Assembly: GCF_900128425.1 (NCBI RefSeq)
Contig: NZ_LT635782.1
Span: forward strand, 464-64,463
DNA: 64,000 nucleotides
Direction: 5' to 3'
Source of the DNA: Anaerococcus urinomassiliensis
GTDB taxonomy: Bacteria > Bacillota > Clostridia > Tissierellales > Peptoniphilaceae
Shown: positions 8,426 to 18,035 of the stretch, one piece after another
Layout of the letters: each line of letters starts with the position of its first letter
How positions within the stretch are numbered: position 1 is the first letter of the stretch
The notes under the pieces: model-generated
What the model was told of the DNA's origin: nothing
Database searches by the model: none
The model's input: only the letters and a program-made list of their open reading frames with translations
Translations under genes and position numbers: made by a program

Positions 8426-9790
8426 ATGTATAAGTACAATTCAACAGAAGATAGAATAAGAGAACTTTCCTATCTTCTAGAACAGAAAAGAACTAATGAA
8501 CTATCCGAACTTTTAAGAAGAACAAACCCGGTAGACATAGTAGAATTTTTGGAAGGATTGACTGCTGAAGAAGCCTTAGTTGTATTTAGACTTTTGAAAA
8601 AAAATGATGCAGTTGAAGTATTTGCTGAACTTGATTCAGATCAAAAGGAAAATTTACAACAAGCCCTAAATGAAAATGAATTTAAGGCCTTGCTTAGAGA
8701 ACTAAATTTCGATGATATGATCGATACCTTAGAAGAAATGCCAGCAGCCTTGGTTCAAAGAATACTAAGGTCTTCAGATGCCGAAACTAGAAATCTAGTA
8801 AATGAATATCTCAAATTCCCTGAGGATTCAGCTGGTGGCTTGATGACCACAGAATTTGTGGAACTAAAAGCCTATATGACAGTAAGAGAAGCTCTAGCTC
8901 ATATCAAAAAAGTGGGCAACGATAGTGTAACAGTCTATACTTGCTATGTAACAAGTCCTACAAAACAACTATTAGGTTATGTGTCATTAAGGCAGATTGT
9001 AACAAACAAACCTAATACAAAAATAGAAGAATTGATGTATGAAGATGTAATTGCAGTACAAACCACAGACGACCAAGAAGATGTAGCTCGCAAATTCCAA
9101 AAATATGGATTTACTGCCCTACCAGTAGTAGATAATACCTCTAGACTAGTTGGTATAATCACTGTAGATGATATCATGTGGATTATAGAGCAAGAGGCAA
9201 CAGAGGACTTCCAACTCTTAGCTGGTACCAGACCAGATGAGGAAGACTACTCAAAGACAAGTCCTTGGGACCTTGCAAAAAATAGGATACCATGGCTATT
9301 GTTTTTGATGATATCAGCAACATTTACATCAACCATTCTAAGAGGTTATGAATATGTCCTCCAAGCAGCGATAGCACTTAATATGTTTATACCAATGCTT
9401 ACAGACTCAGGGGGAAATGCTGGGAGCCAATCATCAACTCTAATTATTCGTGCTATGGCAACCCATGATATAGAAACAAGCGATTGGGCCAAGGTAGTTC
9501 TTAAAGAGATTTTAGTAGGTTTAATATGTGGACTAGCCCTAGGCATAGTAGCATTTTTAAAATGCTTTTTCTTTGATAAGGTAGGCGTACAAGTTTCTAT
9601 AATAGTAGGCATTACCATAGTAGCAATAGTAGTAATGGCCAAAACTGTAGGTTCCCTACTGCCAATTATAGCAGAAAAATTTGGAGGAGATCCTGCAATA
9701 ATGGCAAGCCCACTAATATCTACAATAGTAGACTCCTTATCATTAATTGTTTATTTTACAATAGCAAAAATGTTGATAGCTGGTCTATAA
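8426..9790 (+). CDS. mgtE: MgtE-type magnesium channel, copy 2
   Basis: 454 residues, the same domain order as its upstream neighbour and alignable along its whole length, so a tandem duplication. It keeps the standard PEDSAGGLMTTEF motif that copy 1 has altered, while its pore motif reads DSGGNAGSQSS. The final helix keeps GGDPAIMASPLISTIVD with the pore aspartate. A strong ribosome binding site (AGGAGG) lies at 8416-8421. A terminator follows, closing the ctpA-mgtE-mgtE unit. The two copies might form mixed dimers or differ in Mg2+ gating; that is inference. Confidence 0.93.
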   Translation: MYKYNSTEDRIRELSYLLEQKRTNELSELLRRTNPVDIVEFLEGLTAEEALVVFRLLKKNDAVEVFAELDSDQKENLQQALNENEFKALLRELNFDDMIDTLEEMPAALVQRILRSSDAETRNLVNEYLKFPEDSAGGLMTTEFVELKAYMTVREALAHIKKVGNDSVTVYTCYVTSPTKQLLGYVSLRQIVTNKPNTKIEELMYEDVIAVQTTDDQEDVARKFQKYGFTALPVVDNTSRLVGIITVDDIMWIIEQEATEDFQLLAGTRPDEEDYSKTSPWDLAKNRIPWLLFLMISATFTSTILRGYEYVLQAAIALNMFIPMLTDSGGNAGSQSSTLIIRAMATHDIETSDWAKVVLKEILVGLICGLALGIVAFLKCFFFDKVGVQVSIIVGITIVAIVVMAKTVGSLLPIIAEKFGGDPAIMASPLISTIVDSLSLIVYFTIAKMLIAGL

Positions 9791-9807
9791 ATAATGTAAG
9801 TAGGAGA

Positions 9808-9833
9808 AGAACCACATTTGCTGGTTCTTTTTT
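9808..9833 (+). terminator. Rho-independent terminator after mgtE copy 2
   Basis: Stem AGAACCA/TGGTTCT with a seven-base loop followed by a run of T. Confidence 0.85.
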
Positions 9834-9914
9834 ATGTTAGAAAATCTATCCAGGTAAATAATATTTTGCATAACAAAAGCTTTAAAATATAGTATATGTA
9901 GAAAGAAGGGATTT

Positions 9915-10613
9915 ATGGCCTATAGCGAAATATATAAAATACCAGAAGTAATTTGCGATAAAGATGGAAATTTATCGATAAGAAACTTAGTCATTTTGAT
10001 GGGAGAAGTTCTAATTCGCCACTCACATATCCTAGAAAATGGCATTGATATGACTAGACTTAGGTGGATAGTATATTCTTGGGATGTAGAATTAGAAGAA
10101 GAAATCAAAGTCTATGACCAGGTAGAAGTCACTAGTTTAGTATTGGGCATGAATAAATTTTATGCTTATCGTAATGCTTACATCAAAAGAGATGGACGTG
10201 TAATAGTAAAAGCTTACGGAGTCTTTATGTTAGTTGATATAGATAGGATGCGCCCTATAAAAATGAGAAAAGATCTAATATCAGCTTACAAAATTGACGA
10301 TAAGATTTATGGTAAAAATGACTTATCATATAGGAATGACTTTACAAATTCAAAGGAAATTATGGTAAGATATACTGATATAGATAGCAATCTTCACGTC
10401 AACAATGCCGTATATTTTGACTATATATGTGACTTGTGCAAGCTAGATACAAAAGATTTGGCGTTTTTTAATATAGTTTATAAAAATGAAATCCGAAACA
10501 AGGACCTTGTTTTGGGAGAGTTTGTTGAAAGTGATGAAATTATAGATTTTAGATTAAGATCTGTAGAAGATAATACAATTTACACATACGGAAAGATTAG
10601 AAAAAATGTATAA
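9915..10613 (+). CDS. acyl-ACP thioesterase family protein
   Basis: 232 residues with two hotdog halves as in bacterial/plant Fat-type acyl-ACP thioesterases. The first half holds LMGEVLIRHSHILENG and RLRWIVYSWDVELEEEIKVYD; the second holds MVRYTDIDSNLHVNNAVYFDYICD with the asparagine/histidine of the active site. It would release fatty acids from acyl carrier protein in the cytosol. AAAGAAGGG lies upstream. Its end overlaps the start of the HD protein by 8 bases, so the two are translated together. Confidence 0.85.
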   Translation: MAYSEIYKIPEVICDKDGNLSIRNLVILMGEVLIRHSHILENGIDMTRLRWIVYSWDVELEEEIKVYDQVEVTSLVLGMNKFYAYRNAYIKRDGRVIVKAYGVFMLVDIDRMRPIKMRKDLISAYKIDDKIYGKNDLSYRNDFTNSKEIMVRYTDIDSNLHVNNAVYFDYICDLCKLDTKDLAFFNIVYKNEIRNKDLVLGEFVESDEIIDFRLRSVEDNTIYTYGKIRKNV

Positions 10614-11238
10614 AGATGGATATGGAAATATAGCAAATAGAGATAAAATAATATCATATCTTGAAGAAGGATATAATAATAATCCAGGCAAGTGGGTCTT
10701 ACACTCATGGATTATTGGTCAAACAGCCAAAAATATGGCAAAAGATTTAGGACTTGATCCAGACGTTGCCTTTGCTTGCGGAGCCTTGCACGATTTGGGA
10801 AAATCAGAAGCCTTAGACAATGCGGCACATTTCATAAGAGGATACAAGATTTTAAGATCTGATTCCTATTTTTTTCCAGCAAGAATCGCCCTAAGCCACA
10901 GTTTTCAAATAAAAGATGTCGATGCTTATGTGGGAGCTTGGAATGTAAGTGATCAAGAAAAAGATTTTGTAAGAGACTTTCTAGCCTATAATGATTACAA
11001 CGATTATGATTTATTGATTCAACTTCTCGATGGTCTTATAAAGACAGAATACCTTGGCATAGAAAAGAGGGCCCAGGGAGTTTTGGAAAATCACGGTTCT
11101 AACCCATATTTTGAAGATAGGAAAAAAAAGTTATATGAGCTTGAAGAATATTTTCAAAAAAAATTAACAAAGCCAATAGAAAAATATATGCCTAGGGAAA
11201 AATGGTACAAATTTCCATATAATCTTTATAGAAAATAG
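10606..11238 (+). CDS. HD-domain phosphohydrolase
   Basis: 210 residues. The HD metal-binding signature is seen as H33, then H62-D63 in GALHDLGKSE, with further histidines in the AAHFIRG and ALSHSFQI segments. HD proteins hydrolyse phosphate esters such as nucleotides; the substrate here is unknown. YqeK-type Ap4A hydrolases are a possible relative, not shown. It overlaps the thioesterase gene by 8 bases and a strong terminator follows, so these two genes make a short operon. Confidence 0.78.
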   Translation: MYKDGYGNIANRDKIISYLEEGYNNNPGKWVLHSWIIGQTAKNMAKDLGLDPDVAFACGALHDLGKSEALDNAAHFIRGYKILRSDSYFFPARIALSHSFQIKDVDAYVGAWNVSDQEKDFVRDFLAYNDYNDYDLLIQLLDGLIKTEYLGIEKRAQGVLENHGSNPYFEDRKKKLYELEEYFQKKLTKPIEKYMPREKWYKFPYNLYRK

Positions 11239-11300
11239 GAAATACCATTGCAAAAGTCTTATATTAACGTATATTATAATTGAATTTATTTTACCATATT

Positions 11301-11327
11301 GGGGAGGTTTTTACCTCCTCTTTTTTT
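11301..11327 (+). terminator. Rho-independent terminator after the HD gene
   Basis: GGAGGT/ACCTCC stem, extended by two pairs, with a TTTT loop and a seven-base T run. Confidence 0.88.
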
Positions 11328-11507
11328 GTGTAAATTTAGGCGGGATTTTTAATAAAGTAGATAGGTATAAAATATAATTTAGTTACATAACTAGATAAAG
11401 TACTAAATAATTATGGAATAAATTGCAATCTATTATCAATGATGTGTCAATATCAACAACAATATGGATAATAATTCATTAATGTTAATAAAAAACCATT
11501 AAAGCTA

Positions 11508-11536
11508 TTGACAAAAGGAAATTTAAGGAATAGAAT
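11508..11536 (+). promoter_or_regulatory. sigma-A promoter for the oligopeptide-binding lipoprotein
   Basis: TTGACA at 11508-11513, 17-base spacer, TAGAAT at 11531-11536; the gene starts 37 bases further on. The rest of the 334-base gap upstream is AT-rich with no other feature seen. Confidence 0.75.
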
Positions 11537-11572
11537 ACTAGCAATATATAGAATATATATTAGGAGGAAAAA

Positions 11573-13816
11573 ATGAAAATGAAAAGAATATTCTCCTCAC
11601 TAATGGCTTTAGGTTTAGCAACTAGCCTTGCAGCTTGTGGTGGTGGAGATAATACTGAAAAACAAGAAGATGTAAAAAAGGAAGAAAGTCAAAGTAGCGA
11701 AGAGACTAGTGAAGAAACTACTGACAAAGAAACTGATTCTGAATCTATGGATGATTCTACTGATACAGATGAAAATAGTGATGATGAGAATACAGACAAA
11801 GAAGCTATGTCTGATGACGACAAAAAAGAAATAGCTGATTTCGACAATGTGACAGCTGATGATACCCTAGTTATTGGTACAAGTCCAATGAATGGTGACT
11901 TCTTTGAAGGTTGGGCTAACAACACCTATGATGTAATAGTTAGACAACTTATCGGTACCCAAGGAACCAATGCTTATAATACAGCTGTAGTTGATGATGC
12001 TGGTCAATGGCAAGATAATATGACAGTTCTTGCTGAAAAACCAAAAGAAGTAGAAAATGAAGATGGATCAAAGACTATTACATATAAGCTAAATGAAGAC
12101 TTAAAATGGTCTGACGGCGAGCCTGTAACAGCAGATGACTATCTATTCTATTCCCTACTATTTTCCGATGCAAACTATAGTAAGGTATCTGGGGCTACAA
12201 CAGTTGGTAAAGATGCACTAAAGGGCTATGAAGCCTTCCATGATCCAAATAGTGAAGTGGATGAGTTTGAAGGTTTGGAAAAGATTGATGATTATACATT
12301 TTCTGTAACAATCGATTCATCATTCTTGCCATACTACGAAGAGTCATACCTTTCCCAACAATCGCCATTCCCAATGCATGCAGTTACTGACAACTTGTCT
12401 ATAAGCGACAATGGTAAGAAACTTGTTGCAAAAGAAGGCTATGAAGTAACAGAAGAAGATAAAAAAGCCTACCAAGAGTCTATAAAAACTCAAATTGATA
12501 ATCTAAATAAACAATTTGAAGAAGATAATGAAGGGGCAGAAGTCGACGAAGAAACACAAAAAGCTCACGATGAGGCTATAGCAGACCTAGAAAGTAGATT
12601 AGATGGAGACGTAGACCCTACTGAACAATTGAAAGAACAAGCTATGCTTAAGATTGCTAATGAATACAGATTGGCACCATCAGTAGTATGTGGACCATAT
12701 GTATTTGATAGCTATTCAAACAACATGGTTAAACTTTCCCTAAACCCTAACTACAAGGGTAACTTCAAGGGTGAAAAAGCCACTATACCAAATGTTATAG
12801 TACAAATTGTAAATGCTAATATAGCTGTAGACCTTCTTGAAAATGGAGATATAGATATTTGGCAAGATGAAACTGAAGGCGGCAAGATTGACCAAATCAG
12901 AGCAGCTGCTGATGCAGGTAAAATCAAATACAATTCATATGACAGAAACGGTTATGGTAACGTAACATTCCTAACAGATCGTGGATCTACAAAATATAAA
13001 GAAGTAAGACAAGCCATAGCCCACCTAATGGATAGAAATACTTTCGTACAACAATTTGCAGGTGGATATGGAGTTGTAACCAATGGTCTTTATGGTGCAA
13101 GCCAATGGATGTATAAGGAAAAAGGACCAGACTTAGAAAGCAATCCAGAGCTTACAAACTATCAATTAAACCTAGATGAAGCGAATGCCTTGCTAGATAA
13201 GACCCCATATACATTTGAAGAAGATGGTAAAACTCCTTGGGATATAGCAAAGGCTGAAGAAGCATTTAAAAATGATCCTGATGGCTATGACTACTACAGA
13301 TATGATGAAAATGGTAATAGACTAGTTGTAAACCAATTTGGTTCTGATGAATCCCCAATTACAACATTAATCTCTAACCAAGTTCCAAACAACGCTAAGC
13401 AAGTAGGTATGGAATATAACGTAACAGCAGGAAACTTTGCAACCTTGCTAGATTACTATTATTCTCCAAAAGAAAATGCTGAATACACAGCATTCAACAT
13501 GGGCCAATCTTTTGAACCACCATTTGATCCATACTATCAATACAACTCAAAAGGTTTTGACAACCATACAAAGACAAACGATCCAAAGGCTGATGAAGTA
13601 ACAGAAGCTTTGAGAAAGACGGATCCCAAAGATAAAGAAGGATACTTGGATAAATGGGTTGACTTCCAATTATGGTACAATGATTACTTGCCAGAAATCC
13701 CACTATATTCTAACCAATACCACACAGGATATACAAACAGGGTAGAAGGCTTCGATCTAAATACACCAGAATGGCCAGCTCAATATCAAATCAATGCTAT
13801 GACCCTCAAAAAATAG
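11573..13816 (+). CDS. oligopeptide ABC transporter substrate-binding lipoprotein (OppA-like), orphan
   Basis: 747 residues, longer than most OppA proteins. The signal peptide ends with lipobox LAAC-GGG near residue 22. Residues about 27-95 are a highly acidic E/D/S/T linker that would lift the binding domain off the membrane. The SBP_bac_5 domain follows (LNEDLKWSDGEPVTADDYLFYSLL is the family signature region). A charged, probably coiled-coil insertion (about 283-360) splits the first lobe. No permease or ATPase genes are adjacent; it has its own promoter and terminator, so it must borrow a transporter encoded elsewhere or act alone. AGGAGG precedes the ATG. Confidence 0.88.
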   Translation: MKMKRIFSSLMALGLATSLAACGGGDNTEKQEDVKKEESQSSEETSEETTDKETDSESMDDSTDTDENSDDENTDKEAMSDDDKKEIADFDNVTADDTLVIGTSPMNGDFFEGWANNTYDVIVRQLIGTQGTNAYNTAVVDDAGQWQDNMTVLAEKPKEVENEDGSKTITYKLNEDLKWSDGEPVTADDYLFYSLLFSDANYSKVSGATTVGKDALKGYEAFHDPNSEVDEFEGLEKIDDYTFSVTIDSSFLPYYEESYLSQQSPFPMHAVTDNLSISDNGKKLVAKEGYEVTEEDKKAYQESIKTQIDNLNKQFEEDNEGAEVDEETQKAHDEAIADLESRLDGDVDPTEQLKEQAMLKIANEYRLAPSVVCGPYVFDSYSNNMVKLSLNPNYKGNFKGEKATIPNVIVQIVNANIAVDLLENGDIDIWQDETEGGKIDQIRAAADAGKIKYNSYDRNGYGNVTFLTDRGSTKYKEVRQAIAHLMDRNTFVQQFAGGYGVVTNGLYGASQWMYKEKGPDLESNPELTNYQLNLDEANALLDKTPYTFEEDGKTPWDIAKAEEAFKNDPDGYDYYRYDENGNRLVVNQFGSDESPITTLISNQVPNNAKQVGMEYNVTAGNFATLLDYYYSPKENAEYTAFNMGQSFEPPFDPYYQYNSKGFDNHTKTNDPKADEVTEALRKTDPKDKEGYLDKWVDFQLWYNDYLPEIPLYSNQYHTGYTNRVEGFDLNTPEWPAQYQINAMTLKK

Positions 13817-13828
13817 TATTGTGTATGC

Positions 13829-13855
13829 AAACGCCCATTAATTTGGGCGTTTTTG
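13829..13855 (+). terminator. Rho-independent terminator
   Basis: AACGCCCA/TGGGCGTT stem with T run, directly after the OppA-like gene. Confidence 0.88.
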
Positions 13856-13929
13856 CTTGATAAATTGACAAATATAAAAGAGAAATTAATTGATAAAAAT
13901 GTAAAAAAATTTAAATTTATTAAATAAAT

Positions 13930-13958
13930 TTGACATAGTTTTTTTTAGGTGGTATTAT
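13930..13958 (+). promoter_or_regulatory. sigma-A promoter of the methionine T-box operon
   Basis: TTGACA at 13930-13935, 17-base spacer, TATTAT at 13953-13958, placing the transcript start near 13965. Confidence 0.8.
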
Positions 13959-13964
13959 AATTCC

Positions 13965-14246
13965 ATCAAATAGATTTTACAAAACCAAATGATAAGAAGA
14001 GTAGTCTAGATGGATATTCTACAGAGAGCCCAGTACTGGTGAGATGGGCGGATACAAGTTTAGATGAAGATGGCCTTGGATTGGGGTGAGTCGATAGTTA
14101 GATTCACACGGGACTTCCCGTTATAGAAGTAGAGTATGTATGTACTTGATGAGAGTATGTATGCGTGAGTATGCATAAATTAAGGTGGTAACGCGATTAA
14201 TATCGTCCTTAGATTCTATTATTAGGATTTAAGGACGATTTTTTTT
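13965..14246 (+). promoter_or_regulatory. T-box leader, specifier ATG (methionine)
   Basis: Stem I features are present: AGTA on the 5' strand, AGAGAGC and the GGTGAGA loop. The T-box AAGGTGGTAACGCG is at 14182-14195, and the intrinsic terminator ATCGTCCTTA/TAAGGACGAT plus T run at 14202-14246. In the specifier loop, GAA (14066-14068) is followed by one base and then ATG (14070-14072) and a purine, the same register as the ileS T-box, whose ATC is certain from its gene. Uncharged tRNA-Met would therefore switch on the downstream genes. Confidence 0.87.
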
Positions 14247-14268
14247 ATGTAAATTAGAAAGGTAAAAA

Positions 14269-15477
14269 ATGACTAGCAATGAAGTAATCAAGAAAAAAAT
14301 AGATGAGTATTTTTCTGATACCATATCTTGGAGAACTTACCTGCACGAGAACCCAGAAGTAAGTGATAAGGAATACCAAACAGCAAAATATCTCAAAGCT
14401 GAGTGTGAAAAACTTGGACTTCTAGTAGAAGCTGCAACAAATACAACAGGTTTTACGGCCTTGCTTGATACTGGAAAGCCAGGCAAAACTATTGGAATAA
14501 GAACAGATATTGATGCACTTCCAATAGCAGAAAGTCAATACAATCTCAAGAATAAAAAAACAGTTGTATCAAAAATTGATGGAGTAAGCCATGCTTGTGG
14601 CCATGACTCACACATGGCAACACTTCTTACAACAGCAAAAATCCTTCTTGATTTAAAAGATGAACTTAAGGGTAAAATTTATTTTATATTTGAAGAAGGT
14701 GAAGAGACAGGTGGTGGGATCGAAGCTATGGTAGAGCATCTTAAAGATAAAAATCTTGATGCCTGCTACGGTAATCACCAATCACCATTTATGGAAATCG
14801 GAAAAATTTCTGTAATCAAAGGCCCATCTCATGCAGGATGTGCTGGTGTAGAATTTAATGTTATAGGCAAGGGTGGCCATGGATCTCGCCCTGATAGGTG
14901 CATAAATCCCCTTACAGCAACAGCTAATATAGTTACAGCACTTACAACAGCTTGGGTCAACCAGCTTGATATAAGTAAAACTGTGACATTTGGTCTGGGA
15001 GCTATAAACGGTGGATCAGCCTCAAATGTAATCCCCGACATATGCAATGTAAAAGGGACCTTGAGATTTTTTGATGATAAGGCTGGAGAAGATGCCCTAG
15101 AGGTATTAAAAGAAGTAACAAAGCAAACTGCCAAGGCCCATAAGTGCGGTATAGAATTTACAGACTACACTAGAATAGTAGCCTATCCAACCATAAACGA
15201 CCCATACCTAGCAGAAGATGTTAGAAAATCATTAAATGATATCTATCCGAATGCCTTTGAAGAAGCAGAAACGAGCTATGGTTCAGAATCATTTTTTGGA
15301 TATTCTAGGCTTTGCCCTTCAGTTTATACTAGATTTGGTGTTGGTAATAAAGAAAAAGGAATCAGTGCAGGTGCTCATACTCCAGAATTTGACCTAGATC
15401 CAGAAGGTATCAAATATGCAGTAGGCCTACAAGTAAAATTTGCAAGTGATTTCTTAAATGGAGTTTTTGATGATTGA
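14269..15477 (+). CDS. M20-family amidohydrolase/peptidase
   Basis: 402 residues of the M20D amidohydrolase type. The metal site is seen in HACGHDSHMA and the catalytic glutamates in EEGEETGGG; a dimerisation lid sits about 185-300. Relatives cleave N-acyl or N-acetyl amino acids and related compounds. As first gene behind a methionine T-box and directly ahead of metNIQ, the likely job is freeing methionine (or a related sulfur amino acid) from an imported derivative; this is inference. AGAAAGG precedes the ATG. It overlaps metN by 8 bases. Confidence 0.85.
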   Translation: MTSNEVIKKKIDEYFSDTISWRTYLHENPEVSDKEYQTAKYLKAECEKLGLLVEAATNTTGFTALLDTGKPGKTIGIRTDIDALPIAESQYNLKNKKTVVSKIDGVSHACGHDSHMATLLTTAKILLDLKDELKGKIYFIFEEGEETGGGIEAMVEHLKDKNLDACYGNHQSPFMEIGKISVIKGPSHAGCAGVEFNVIGKGGHGSRPDRCINPLTATANIVTALTTAWVNQLDISKTVTFGLGAINGGSASNVIPDICNVKGTLRFFDDKAGEDALEVLKEVTKQTAKAHKCGIEFTDYTRIVAYPTINDPYLAEDVRKSLNDIYPNAFEEAETSYGSESFFGYSRLCPSVYTRFGVGNKEKGISAGAHTPEFDLDPEGIKYAVGLQVKFASDFLNGVFDD

Positions 15478-16498
15478 TTTAAAAAATATAACAGTAGATT
15501 TTGATGGCTTTAAAGCTGTTGATGATGTAAACCTTAGGGTGGAAAAAAATGATATATATGGAATTGTAGGGTTTTCTGGAGCTGGTAAATCGACCTTGGT
15601 AAGGACCATAAATCTTCTCCAAAGACCAACAAGTGGCCAGGTCTTGATAGATGGAGAAAATCTTTTGGATCTTTCCAACAAAGATTTGAGAGCAAAGAGA
15701 AAAAATATTGGAATGATTTTCCAACATTTTAACTTACTAAACAACATCACTATTTTGGATAATGTAATATTTCCTATAAGGAAGCTAAAAATACCAAAAG
15801 AAGAAAAAGAAGCAAAGGCAAGAAAGCTACTAGAGCTAGTAGGTATTGGCGATAAGGCTAGCAATTATCCGAGAGAACTTTCTGGTGGTCAACAACAAAG
15901 GTGCGCTATAGCTAGAGCGCTAGCATCAGATCCTGAAATACTACTTTGCGATGAGGCTACAAGTGCCCTAGACCCAAAGACAACCAAGCAAATATTAAAA
16001 CTATTAAAGGAACTTAATGAATCTTTGGGACTTACAATTGTAATTATCACCCATCAAATGGAAGTGGTAAAGGACCTTTGCAATAAGTGTGCAGTTATGC
16101 AAGATGGTAAAATCGTAGAATCTGGTTCAACTCTTTCTATATTTGCCAATCCAAGAGATAGGCTGACCAAAGAATTCGTTGAAACTTCGACCAATATTTC
16201 AGATACCATAGAAGAAGTTAAACAAAATATAGGAATCTTAAAGGAAAATGAGCTCTTGGTTAAGCTAAACTATGTAGGAGAATCTACAACAGAACCACTT
16301 ATAAATGATATTTACCAAAAGTTTGGCATTAAAACAAATATCCTTGCAGGAAATATTGAGTTTATCACAGGAGTTCCTGTTGGTAATCTAATAGTAAGTA
16401 TTTCAGGTGATCCGGATTCACTAAGTAAACTTGGAAATTACCTAGAAGAAAGAGAAGTTAGTGCAGAAGTATTGGGAGGTAAAGATGGGATTTTTTGA
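15470..16498 (+). CDS. metN: methionine ABC transporter ATP-binding protein MetN
   Basis: 342 residues. The ABC domain has Walker A GFSGAGKST, signature LSGGQQQRC, Walker B EILLCDEAT and H-loop ITHQ. The C-terminal part (about 265-342) is the NIL regulatory domain of MetN, which senses methionine, so the length and layout fit. The ATG at 15470 has GGAG six bases upstream; an in-frame ATG at 15458 lacks a good site. It overlaps metI by 14 bases. The T-box leader upstream supports methionine as substrate. Confidence 0.93.
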   Translation: MIDLKNITVDFDGFKAVDDVNLRVEKNDIYGIVGFSGAGKSTLVRTINLLQRPTSGQVLIDGENLLDLSNKDLRAKRKNIGMIFQHFNLLNNITILDNVIFPIRKLKIPKEEKEAKARKLLELVGIGDKASNYPRELSGGQQQRCAIARALASDPEILLCDEATSALDPKTTKQILKLLKELNESLGLTIVIITHQMEVVKDLCNKCAVMQDGKIVESGSTLSIFANPRDRLTKEFVETSTNISDTIEEVKQNIGILKENELLVKLNYVGESTTEPLINDIYQKFGIKTNILAGNIEFITGVPVGNLIVSISGDPDSLSKLGNYLEEREVSAEVLGGKDGIF

Positions 16499-17150
16499 GT
16501 ACTCATGGTCCATAAGAGATAGTATAATCGAAAACTTTAAGACGACCCTTTATATGTTGCTTATATCAGCAATATTTGCTGGAATATTTGGACTAATAAT
16601 TGGCATAATAATGGTTGTCACAGACCATAACAGGATTTTGGAAAACAAGCTTATCTATAGCATCTTGGACAAACTTACAAATATTTTTAGGTCCATACCT
16701 TTTGTAATCTTAGTTGCCCTTATTGCACCGATTACAAAAGAAATAGTAAAAACAAGAATAGGCCCAAATGCAGCTATAGTTCCCCTAGTATTTTCTTGTG
16801 TGCCATTTTTTGCTAGACAAGTAGAACAAGCCCTAGCAAGTGTGGAACCAGGAAAGATTGAAGCGGCGGAAGCCATGGGAGCTTCGCCTTTTGAGATTAT
16901 AACAAGGGTCTATCTTAGAGAAGGCCTACCATCACTCTTGCGTGCTGGTTCCATAACTCTAATCTCCCTACTAGGACTTACAGCCATGGCTGGCCTTGTA
17001 GGTGGAGGTGGTATAGGAGACTTGGCCATAGCAGTCGGCTACCAACGCTACAAGGATGATGTAGTAATAGTAAGTGTTGTTTTGATACTAATAGTAGTAT
17101 TCTTAATTCAGGCTATAGCAAATCATTTAATAAGAAAAACAAGTCATTAA
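16485..17150 (+). CDS. metI: methionine ABC transporter permease MetI
   Basis: 221 residues with about five membrane helices. The coupling loop reads EAAEAMGASPFEIITRVYLREGLP, the EAA motif that docks on MetN. The ATG at 16485 follows GGGAGG at 16474-16479; upstream in-frame starts lie inside metN and are unlikely. The gene order metN-metI-metQ is the standard one. Confidence 0.92.
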   Translation: MGFFEYSWSIRDSIIENFKTTLYMLLISAIFAGIFGLIIGIIMVVTDHNRILENKLIYSILDKLTNIFRSIPFVILVALIAPITKEIVKTRIGPNAAIVPLVFSCVPFFARQVEQALASVEPGKIEAAEAMGASPFEIITRVYLREGLPSLLRAGSITLISLLGLTAMAGLVGGGGIGDLAIAVGYQRYKDDVVIVSVVLILIVVFLIQAIANHLIRKTSH

Positions 17151-17162
17151 GGAGGAATTATA

Positions 17163-18014
17163 ATGAAAAATTTAGGAAAATTAACTTTAGGATTGGCCCT
17201 AATTTTAGGACTTAGCTCATGTGGATCAAATGGAGATAACAAAGAAGCAAGCGAAGGAGAAAAAGCTCAAACAGAAGTTTCCGATACTATAAAAATTGGT
17301 GTTGTAGGTGAGAAAAATGAAGTGTGGGAAGAAGTTATCAAAAGATATGAACAAGGCACAGGCAAAAAGGCTGAACTTGTAAAGTTTTCTGACTATACCC
17401 AACCAAATGAAGCCTTGGCTAGTGGTGATATAGATGTAAATAGCTTCCAACACTACAAGTTCTTGGAAGAATATAACGATGCCCAAGGAGAAGAAAAACT
17501 TGTGGCAATTGCTGACACCATGCTTGCTCCATTAGGTTATTATTCAAATCAAATAAAAAGCTTAGATGAGCTAGAAGATGGAGATAAGGTTGCTATACCA
17601 AATGACCCATCAAATGGACCAAGAGCCCTATTCTTACTCCAAGCAGCAGGGCTTATCAAAGTAAATGGAAATCCTGGTGAAGCTATCACCCTAGATAATA
17701 TAACAGAAAATCCAAAAAATCTTGAATTTATTGAAATGGATGCAGCTCAAACTGCAAGAGCCTTAGATGATGTAAAAGTGGCTGCAGTTAATGACAACTA
17801 TGCCCTAGACTCTGGACTAAGTCCAAATGAAGATGCAATATTTTTAGAAGACCCAGAAAATCCAGATGCTAAGATCTATGTAAATGTTATAGCAGCAAGG
17901 GCAGAAGATAAGGACAATGAAGCCTACAAGGAACTTGTAAAATACTATCAGACAGACGAAACAAAGAAAGACTACGACACATATACAAATGGTGCTTGGA
18001 TAGCATCTTGGTAA
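17163..18014 (+). CDS. metQ: methionine-binding lipoprotein MetQ, copy 1
   Basis: 283 residues of the NlpA family. The signal peptide ends with lipobox LSSC near residue 20, then a short charged linker and the binding domain (IKIGVVGEKNEVWEEV, GDIDVNSFQHYKFLEEY, ALDDVKVAAVNDNYALDSG). Captures methionine for MetNI at the outer membrane face of the cytoplasmic membrane. AAGGAGG precedes the ATG. A second metQ follows 21 bases later. Confidence 0.92.
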   Translation: MKNLGKLTLGLALILGLSSCGSNGDNKEASEGEKAQTEVSDTIKIGVVGEKNEVWEEVIKRYEQGTGKKAELVKFSDYTQPNEALASGDIDVNSFQHYKFLEEYNDAQGEEKLVAIADTMLAPLGYYSNQIKSLDELEDGDKVAIPNDPSNGPRALFLLQAAGLIKVNGNPGEAITLDNITENPKNLEFIEMDAAQTARALDDVKVAAVNDNYALDSGLSPNEDAIFLEDPENPDAKIYVNVIAARAEDKDNEAYKELVKYYQTDETKKDYDTYTNGAWIASW

Positions 18015-18035
18015 GAAATTATAAGGAGAATGGTA

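Noticed and set aside
13960..14250. SAM (S-box) riboswitch ahead of the methionine operon
   Set aside because: The conserved S-box core is absent, whereas T-box core, AGTA loop and antiterminator/terminator are present.
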